This document shows positions 7,112-13,846 of a stretch of 13,846 nucleotides of DNA, piece after piece. The position numbers were made by a program, and so were the translations under genes. The first letter of the stretch is position 1. Each line of letters opens with the position of its first letter. The DNA lies in the NCBI GenBank assembly GCA_013214985.1, contig JABSRY010000022.1:1-13846 (forward strand), written 5' to 3'. Below the pieces are notes generated by a model. It saw only the letters and a list, made by a program, of their open reading frames with translations. It was not told the origin of the DNA and searched no databases. The DNA comes from Hyphomicrobiales bacterium. GTDB lineage: Bacteria; Pseudomonadota; Alphaproteobacteria; Rhizobiales; OSC116.

Positions 7112-10100
7112 TTATACTTTTGCTGGAATGGTTCCATTCCCATGAAAATCTTTATAATTTTCTATACCATCTGTAAGTGAGACAATGTTTTGGAAATCAT
7201 CTGATTGGCTTATTGCTGTCGCTTGCTCAATGGTTGCACCATTTGCAATAGTCTTACGAAATAGCACTTCCGCATAGGGTGATGCACCTTGAAGGTGATC
7301 AGGTAATGGTGCGCTTAATGCTTCTGTAAGATTTACTGTTTTATCGATATTTTCTTCAAAATCACGTAGATCATCTACATTTAAATCAATTGATGCCTTA
7401 AATTCCTCATCCTTGGTGATGACTTGAACTTTATCTTCATCAGTATTTAAACTTGCAATAATTTTAGCCTTTTCTTCGTCCGTCTGCTCGTCATTGGTAA
7501 TTTCAACTTTAACTCCAATTGCGGAGCTGTTGGTTTCACCTTCTTTATCCTTATGTTCAACCTCAAAGCCAATTTTGCTAATCCCGTCACCACTAACAGA
7601 AACCGAACCACCTATTTTGTCTGCTTTGTCTTTATCTTCTAAATTAGCAACTACAAGTGTATTTGTTTTAAATGTGCCTGTACCAGATTGATCTTCAAGT
7701 AATGCACCCGTTAGTTTAGTCTCACCACCAACGGTTAAATCAAGGCCATTAACGGTTTTAATGCCCGTCATGTCGTCCGTAAATTTACGGTTAGCATCGG
7801 ACACGCTGCCATTAATGCCAAAGCCAGTTGAGCTCACATTTAGCCCAAAGCTAAACCCATCTGATTCAGATGTATTTTGTAAAGACGTGATTTTTAAATC
7901 ACCATCCACATTACCATTAAATTTATTAGCGGTAACTTGTGCGCCTTCTAGTTTAGCATCCCCTTTAACATTAAGGTTAAAACTACCACCAACATTAACT
8001 TGGGCATTCTCTATATTTGTTGCTTTGCCATTATCATTGGCAACATTAAAACCAAAACTATCAAAGCCAACGCTTGCACCAAAACTAGATGAATCATTAT
8101 CGCTGTCTAACCTCGCAGCAGAAAGTTCAAAATCACCACCCACATCGGCATTTAGATCGCCTTTAGTCACTATGATGATGCCATCGGTTAGTTTGGTATC
8201 CCCGCCAGAGGTTAAATTAATATCACCATCACCATCACTAGTTAATTTTGATGCAATATTACTGTCATAAGAAGATTGATTGCTATAGCCACTTAACGAG
8301 ATAGAAACGCTCTGCCAATTAATGCCGCCATCTTCATTGGTAAGACCAGAAAATGGATTAAATTCATCCGCTATTGCGTTGCCTAGGCCGTCAAAACCGC
8401 CTTGTCCACCCGCTTTAGAAAAGCCATCACTCATTTTGCCACCGACGGCCGCTAAACTTGTCACTAGATTAGTAGTTGCCCCTGCAAGCGCCAGCGGATT
8501 ATCAGCCCCATTCACCGCATTAATATTGGATAGAATACGATTATTACCAATAACAGCGTTAAGTGGATTTTCACCTTTAAGCGCCGCATCAATAATGTCT
8601 GAGCCTGGGAATTTTACCCCAATAGAAAAGCCGCTTGAACTTTGTTTGTTGGTGAGCTTTAAGCCACTTAATAGAATATCATTGCCAGCATTTAAATTTA
8701 ATCCATCTTTACCTGCAATAAACTGCGCACCAATGCCCTTAATATCGCCCTTGGTGGTAATATTAATGTTCTTGCCAATCACCATACTGTTGGCGAGTTT
8801 AAATTTATTCTGTTTGGATTTATCAAAGCCAATGCTTAAACCACTTACCCCAAAACTAAATTGGCTATCCGTAGTTTCAATAGCGACCGTTTCAAAAATA
8901 GCATTGTTAGCAGAGATATTAATCTCATTATCACCAGTGATTATTTTGCCGGTTTCTGGATCAACTTCAAATGCACCAATAATACCACCACGGTTTATAA
9001 AATCACCATCTGTTACCTGTATGTTGATTTTTTTATTTGCATCATCTAATTTAACACCACCAACCATAATACTTGATGATGCAATCTTTGTTTCAAAACT
9101 AGTGCCACCACTACAGAATAAGAACACACAATTTACGCTATCATCGGTTTTAAAGGTGGCGCTTAAAATATCCTGCTCAACAAGCTCTTTGGCCAAAATG
9201 TCTATTTTTGTACCTGCCACTAAATCGGAACCAATATTTTGAATAGAACCATCTTCTGCAAATAAACCTAATGTTGTACCAGCAGCAATGCGACCTTTTG
9301 CAAAGTCTTTTCCGATATCAAATGATTTTTTACCAAATAACGCCCCTAGATTACCACGAGACCATTTAGAAACAAATTCACCTTCAGCGGCTGTGTTGAT
9401 GATATCGCCATTCTCACTGGTCAAAAGGGCTCTATCAAAAGCAACTATATTACCGCCAATGTTTTTGATATCACCTTTGGTCGCGATTTGAATGTTATCG
9501 GCAGTTATAAGTCCGCCCGCTTGCAATTGCTTGAACATAACGGTTTCTGTACCGCCGCCAAACAGGCCAAGAAAGGCATCATTTTTCACAGTAGTAAATG
9601 TATTTCTTACTCTTCTCTCATTGGTAAATGTATCCGCATTTACAATTAATTTGCCACTGGCATTAATAATGCCTGTATTAATTAGTTTGCCTTTAACATC
9701 ATAAGTAATATTATTTGCAATCGCTCGACCTTCTCCACTAAAGCCAAATTCAGCTAGTTGGGATTCGGGCAGTATTAATTCTGGTACTAGTTTTTCAACG
9801 CCATTAACGGTGCGTTTAACATACCAAAGCAATGGTTTTTCAAGTGCCTCTCTTTGCGATTTGGTTAGCGCATTGCCTAATTTTATACTTTGATTACTCG
9901 CAAGAAATTCTATTAAGTTATCTTGCAATATTTTTTGTTGCTTTATTGAATCATTTACCTTGGGAGATAGATAAAAACGACCAAGTTGATTAACCAATGC
10001 CGTTTCAATTAATTTTCTTTCTGTTTCGGGACTTACTAGATAAGTAAGTTCACCTCGTACATCGCCAACTTTATCTAATAATAGGTCGGCATTAGTAAAT

Positions 10101-13100
10101 ACTGCGGCTAATTCCTCAACCTTGCGCTGATTAATCTCTTTTTGTTCATCCGAAATACTGATTAAAACAAGATTTTCGCCGTTAAAATCCTCACCTGAAT
10201 TATCCCGATCAAACGCTTCTAAATCTGTAATGCCGTCCCCATCACTATCAAGATTTGGATCAATTTTACTACGCTCCTCATCCCGAGCCCGTAACGCATC
10301 AGCTTTTAGAACATCAAGTGATTGTTGATTGAGTTCTTCACGATAACTTTGAATTACCTCTTGGTCTGTTTGAGCGGTATGAGACCCAATATTTGAATTA
10401 ACAATAGTACCTGTATCTCCAACATCAGCAATTAAGGTAATTACAGGGTTTGGAATTGTAGAAAATGAAGTATCAACATCTGGGTCTGTTGTGCCCAAAG
10501 TCGCATTAGCCGCCTGAACAAAAATTAGGTCTCCTGCTAAAACATCACCTTCTCTGGTATAATCCCCTGATAGCTTTGCTATAAAGTTCTTTTTTGAAGT
10601 AATGTTAGAACCTTCAACGCCAATTGCTGTTGTTGATGTTGCTCCATCTAATGTTGTTATTTTATTGATAGTAATGTGTTTTTGGGTAAAGCTTGTCCCT
10701 TCAACATATATATTTCCATTCCCTTTATCGTTTTCATCACTATTACCGCCTGCTATAATATCCGCACCATCAATCTGTGTATGGGTTGCTTTAATAACAA
10801 CATTTCCAAACTCTGCTTGGATTTTTCCTTCTCGTTGGGCGGCGGAAAACCCTTCAGTAACGATTGTTTTGGAATGATGATTACAAGAAAAAATGAAAAA
10901 CCAACAGCCATCTGTCCATGTTGTGGTAACAGAATCTTTAACTTCTTTAGGCACGCCTCTATTAATCAAATTTGTTGCTGTTAGCTCGATCCCTTTATCG
11001 GAAATTATATCAGAAGCATTATTAACAATGTCATTTTTAGCAGTTAATTTGATATTGCCACCGGTAGAGGTGATGGTGGCTCCGCCATAACCATCAGAAC
11101 CATAACGGCCATTCACAATTGATCCAGAAGTCGATGTTAATGTAAAATCATTTGCGCCAATGGTTGAGTAATTTGTGATATCACCCCCATTTTCTAATAT
11201 TAAATCACCGTTAAAAACCATGCGGCTATTAAATACCAAGTGATTATTTTGATTGGTCAAAGTAATAAATGCAGATTTTGTGCCTAATTGTGCATCGGTT
11301 CCGTTCAATAACTTTACCAAAGCATTCGCGTCTAGGCCTAATGTGTTTAGGCTAAATTTATCTGATGCTAAAATTTTACTTTGTGTACTGAGTTTAAATT
11401 CTTTATTTGCATCTATAAAAATATTTTTACTGGTTAGCTTTCCGCTCCCGCCCATTTCGAATTTTGCGGTTTCGACATTCAGAAATTGAGTAGCGTTAAT
11501 GGTGCCCGAATTATAGAAATTAGAATTTGAGCCCGAAAGGTTAATGCTAATGGCATTCGAGTTTAATCCGTTTTGATAATTTTCAAACCCATTAACTGCA
11601 TTAAACTTCATATAATCAGCCGCAGTCATTGTACCGCTATTTATAATATTGTCATTAGCTGTTAAATCTAAAAAATCAGTGGCAGTTAATTGACCACCAC
11701 TCGTATTATCAATATTTCCACTGGATTTGATATCAATGCCCGATGCAGAGTTAAATAAATCACTGTTGCTAAAATCTCCAGCACTATTAACTTGGATATA
11801 ACCTGCCGATAAACTGCCACTATTATCCAATTGTGCAGAATTAATGGTTAATATTCGGCCCGTTTTAAATGACCCACTATTATTGAAGTTTCCACCAGTA
11901 GTGGTGATGCTACCATTTGCCTCTAGGCGACCTTTATTGTCGAAGGTGCCAGTATGGTTGATGTTTAAATCAAGTCCCGTAAGTATTTCACCATCATTTT
12001 GGTTTGTTAAACTATTTGTGAATATTAAAGACAGTTTATCTAATTGAGAAACAATTTTACCACTATTAACCAGTGATTGGCCTGATATGGTTGTCAAGTT
12101 GACACCATTAATTTCGCCGCTATTGGACAATGCGCTGGCGCCTAAAATATCAATTTTATTCGCAATGATTAAAGCAGAATTCTGGAATGTGCCGCCTGAT
12201 AACTCTAATTTCAACTCATTGTCAGAAATGAATTTTGAACCATTGTTAAAGTTGCCATTAATTACTGCAGTAATCTTATTCGCTTTAATATAACCTGCAC
12301 CAGATGATAAATAATTTGCAATGCTAATATCGGCATCGCCCACAAATTGCAACATCCCATGATTGATCAAATCACCAGTCAAATGTAAATTTTCTGCAGT
12401 ATACAATAAGCCACCATCCTGTTTAATGGTAATATTATCAGCAATTGCATAACTGGCATTCTCAAAATTCAGTAGGCTGTTCAGACTAAAATCTTTTGCC
12501 ACCACATCCAGCTTATTGGCTATTAGACTGAAATTCTTACCAAGCTCAACATGCTGAGCATTTAATGCAACATCATCACTAAATTGTAAAATTGCGTCGC
12601 TAATCGACAAATGCTTACCGATATTAAATATACCATCGCCTGCTGCTAATGCCACATTACCAAATGTAGCGTCATTGCCAGCGGTAAATTTCAGATTTCC
12701 TGCGGTAATAATTTTGCCTTGTAAATCAAGGTTATGATCGGCTGCAAAATTAATATCTGCATTGATGACATTGGCATTTTCATCCATTTGGTTGCTTGCA
12801 GAATAAATTTGCGATTCATTAGATGTTGTAATGTCATTAGCAGTAATGTTTATTTGATTTTGCGAGGCAATCAAGTTTTGATTGTTAAAATTATTGGTAA
12901 ATTCAAAACCGATATTCTCAGCAGATAATATGCCGGAATTTAATAATGAAGAAGCATTGAACAGTAAATCAGCGTTGCTGATAATTTTACCAGAATTGAT
13001 AATATTGGCATTTTGAACGGTTAAGTTATCTTTAACATTTACAATGCCATGGTTCTTGAAATCGCTTGAAGATATGTACCCAGAGCCATTAATGGTCAAT

Positions 13101-13846
13101 ATTCCACCACTGTCATTTTGCAATAAGTTGCTGATTGTGAGATCAAGCTTGCCACCATTGGATTGAACTAAGCCATTATTGGTTAAGTTGTCCGCATTTA
13201 TTTGAATTTCACCAAGGCTAATAAATTGACCACTATTCAACAGGTTGGTGATATTGGTTAGGTTAATATCACCACTAATAAATTTACCCGAATTAGTGAA
13301 TTGCTCGGTATTATTTAATATCAGGTCGTTGGCAATTAAGAAACTACCCTTATTATCAAACAGATTACTAACATTAACATTTACACTCTGAGCATTAAGA
13401 GTGCCTGTTATCGAAGCAATATAGTTATTTGTGGTAAGCTTAGCATGCCCAGCAAATTTAATTAATCCACCATTGCTAATTTGATTGGTGATATTCAAGT
13501 CGGTCTGCGTGAATAGAATACCGCCATCTACACCAACCGTTAAATTATTAGCAATATTATAGGTTGCATCTGCGATGTTAAATACTGAGTTTAACAATAG
13601 ATCCTGCGCTGTTAATTTTAATTTATCAGTCTGAAAATTCACCTTATCTTTGACATCTATTTTAGATGCTTGAACAATGAGTTGATCTGCCGCCGCAATA
13701 ATAGAATTATCAATATTTAGATTGTCATTAGCTTTTAGTTGTCCAGTTTTTGAGTAAAGTACCGAATTAGAAATATCGATATCTTTATCTGCGCTTAGAT
13801 TAATCTCACTACGCGCAATGATATTACCAACCAAATTTATAGTGTT
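7112..13846 (-). CDS. Filamentous haemagglutinin/CdiA-type exoprotein (TpsA), partial, stop before toxin
   Basis: The frame is open to the right edge, so the N-terminus with its signal peptide and two-partner secretion domain lies outside; a nominal TTG at 13832-13834 is internal. Residue numbers below count from it (2240 to the stop). Residues 1 to about 1000 are FHA-1-type short repeats rich in N, S, G, I and L that predict a long beta-helix. About 1165-1355 is a mostly helical region resembling the YP/mid-domain of CdiA and FhaB, with YLVSPETERKLIETALVNQL and LTKSQREALEKPLLWYVKRT. It also holds an acidic DSDGDGITDLE motif at 1196-1206. From about 1370 to 2130 FHA-2-type repeats resume (many KGDI, GGxI and SFGxSVG units), followed by an acidic tail and PYAEVLFRKTIANGATIEQA. 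The expected role is a secreted surface stalk delivering a toxin. The frame ends at TAA 7112-7114, just before the toxin region. Confidence 0.88.
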   Translation of the reverse strand, partial: NTINLVGNIIARSEINLSADKDIDISNSVLYSKTGQLKANDNLNIDNSIIAAADQLIVQASKIDVKDKVNFQTDKLKLTAQDLLLNSVFNIADATYNIANNLTVGVDGGILFTQTDLNITNQISNGGLIKFAGHAKLTTNNYIASITGTLNAQSVNVNVSNLFDNKGSFLIANDLILNNTEQFTNSGKFISGDINLTNITNLLNSGQFISLGEIQINADNLTNNGLVQSNGGKLDLTISNLLQNDSGGILTINGSGYISSSDFKNHGIVNVKDNLTVQNANIINSGKIISNADLLFNASSLLNSGILSAENIGFEFTNNFNNQNLIASQNQINITANDITTSNESQIYSASNQMDENANVINADINFAADHNLDLQGKIITAGNLKFTAGNDATFGNVALAAGDGIFNIGKHLSISDAILQFSDDVALNAQHVELGKNFSLIANKLDVVAKDFSLNSLLNFENASYAIADNITIKQDGGLLYTAENLHLTGDLINHGMLQFVGDADISIANYLSSGAGYIKANKITAVINGNFNNGSKFISDNELKLELSGGTFQNSALIIANKIDILGASALSNSGEINGVNLTTISGQSLVNSGKIVSQLDKLSLIFTNSLTNQNDGEILTGLDLNINHTGTFDNKGRLEANGSITTTGGNFNNSGSFKTGRILTINSAQLDNSGSLSAGYIQVNSAGDFSNSDLFNSASGIDIKSSGNIDNTSGGQLTATDFLDLTANDNIINSGTMTAADYMKFNAVNGFENYQNGLNSNAISINLSGSNSNFYNSGTINATQFLNVETAKFEMGGSGKLTSKNIFIDANKEFKLSTQSKILASDKFSLNTLGLDANALVKLLNGTDAQLGTKSAFITLTNQNNHLVFNSRMVFNGDLILENGGDITNYSTIGANDFTLTSTSGSIVNGRYGSDGYGGATITSTGGNIKLTAKNDIVNNASDIISDKGIELTATNLINRGVPKEVKDSVTTTWTDGCWFFIFSCNHHSKTIVTEGFSAAQREGKIQAEFGNVVIKATHTQIDGADIIAGGNSDENDKGNGNIYVEGTSFTQKHITINKITTLDGATSTTAIGVEGSNITSKKNFIAKLSGDYTREGDVLAGDLIFVQAANATLGTTDPDVDTSFSTIPNPVITLIADVGDTGTIVNSNIGSHTAQTDQEVIQSYREELNQQSLDVLKADALRARDEERSKIDPNLDSDGDGITDLEAFDRDNSGEDFNGENLVLISISDEQKEINQRKVEELAAVFTNADLLLDKVGDVRGELTYLVSPETERKLIETALVNQLGRFYLSPKVNDSIKQQKILQDNLIEFLASNQSIKLGNALTKSQREALEKPLLWYVKRTVNGVEKLVPELILPESQLAEFGFSGEGRAIANNITYDVKGKLINTGIINASGKLIVNADTFTNERRVRNTFTTVKNDAFLGLFGGGTETVMFKQLQAGGLITADNIQIATKGDIKNIGGNIVAFDRALLTSENGDIINTAAEGEFVSKWSRGNLGALFGKKSFDIGKDFAKGRIAAGTTLGLFAEDGSIQNIGSDLVAGTKIDILAKELVEQDILSATFKTDDSVNCVFLFCSGGTSFETKIASSSIMVGGVKLDDANKKINIQVTDGDFINRGGIIGAFEVDPETGKIITGDNEINISANNAIFETVAIETTDSQFSFGVSGLSIGFDKSKQNKFKLANSMVIGKNINITTKGDIKGIGAQFIAGKDGLNLNAGNDILLSGLKLTNKQSSSGFSIGVKFPGSDIIDAALKGENPLNAVIGNNRILSNINAVNGADNPLALAGATTNLVTSLAAVGGKMSDGFSKAGGQGGFDGLGNAIADEFNPFSGLTNEDGGINWQSVSISLSGYSNQSSYDSNIASKLTSDGDGDINLTSGGDTKLTDGIIIVTKGDLNADVGGDFELSAARLDSDNDSSSFGASVGFDSFGFNVANDNGKATNIENAQVNVGGSFNLNVKGDAKLEGAQVTANKFNGNVDGDLKITSLQNTSESDGFSFGLNVSSTGFGINGSVSDANRKFTDDMTGIKTVNGLDLTVGGETKLTGALLEDQSGTGTFKTNTLVVANLEDKDKADKIGGSVSVSGDGISKIGFEVEHKDKEGETNSSAIGVKVEITNDEQTDEEKAKIIASLNTDEDKVQVITKDEEFKASIDLNVDDLRDFEENIDKTVNLTEALSAPLPDHLQGASPYAEVLFRKTIANGATIEQATAISQSDDFQNIVSLTDGIENYKDFHGNGTIPAKV
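12206..12514 (-). repeat. Internal protein repeat, copy 2 (FHA stalk)
   Basis: Residues 441-543 of the exoprotein, beginning KLDVVAKDFSLNS, pair gaplessly with residues 71-173, exactly 370 residues apart. Flanking sequence aligns more weakly, so the duplicated module may be about 370 residues long with uneven divergence, as expected for an old tandem duplication inside a beta-helical stalk. Confidence 0.6.
13316..13624 (-). repeat. Internal protein repeat, copy 1 (FHA stalk)
   Basis: Residues 71-173 of the exoprotein (numbered from the TTG at 13834), beginning KLKLTAQDLLLNS, align without gaps to residues 441-543. I count about 38 of 103 identical positions by eye, including the shared DGG, IAN and LNS blocks. 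This is well beyond the short FHA repeat and points to duplication of a larger module. Confidence 0.6.

Noticed and set aside
8219..8246. Plus-strand CACCATCACCATCAC-like run suggesting a short tandem repeat or His-rich peptide.
   Set aside because: On the coding (minus) strand it encodes ordinary SDGDGDINL stalk sequence. The repetition follows from Asp/Gly codons.
7494..10877. Long plus-strand ORFs opposite the exoprotein gene, for example 8322-9242 and 7761-8270.
   Set aside because: They are antisense shadows of the repetitive exoprotein frame, with proline-, leucine- and serine-rich low-complexity translations and no domain pattern. The minus-strand frame is clearly the coding one.

Overview
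The window looks like an accessory region of a proteobacterial genome of low to moderate G+C, possibly part of an integrated conjugative element or a plasmid. The evidence is a trb-type (P-type) conjugation operon end on the left and a contact-dependent, two-partner-type exoprotein with toxin and immunity genes on the right. The trbF-trbG-trbI-DUF2274 order is one I associate with alphaproteobacterial and some other proteobacterial elements. I cannot name the genus from sequence alone.

Layout. Positions 1-2871 (+) hold the end of the mating-pair-formation operon: the C-terminal part of TrbF, complete TrbG (outer-membrane lipoprotein), complete TrbI (VirB10-like channel protein) and a small DUF2274 protein. 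They are tightly coupled by 1-nt and 4-nt overlaps and an 11-nt gap. After an A+T-rich 306-nt spacer with palindromes and possible -10 boxes comes 3178-4638 (+), a DUF2235 alpha/beta-hydrolase (Tle1-phospholipase-like fold) with two predicted membrane segments. A 471-nt stretch without a convincing gene follows.

From 13846 down to 5110 everything is on the minus strand. A giant filamentous-haemagglutinin/CdiA-type exoprotein enters from the right edge; its secretion domain and any TpsB/CdiB transporter would lie outside. Its C-terminal region carries a GIY-YIG-type nuclease domain, but a single in-frame TAA at 7112-7114 cuts the toxin part off from the exoprotein stalk. Directly downstream are an Imm26-type immunity gene (1-nt gap) and a YezG/DUF600-type immunity gene that is broken by a one-base frameshift in an A7 run.

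How it fits together: an intact version would be a secreted stalk that delivers a nuclease tip to neighbouring cells, with the immunity genes protecting the producer. As sequenced, the toxin is detached from its delivery stalk and one of two immunity genes is frameshifted. The system therefore looks decayed, phase-disrupted, or affected by sequence errors. The most valuable checks are the TAA at 7112 and the A7 run at 5266-5272.
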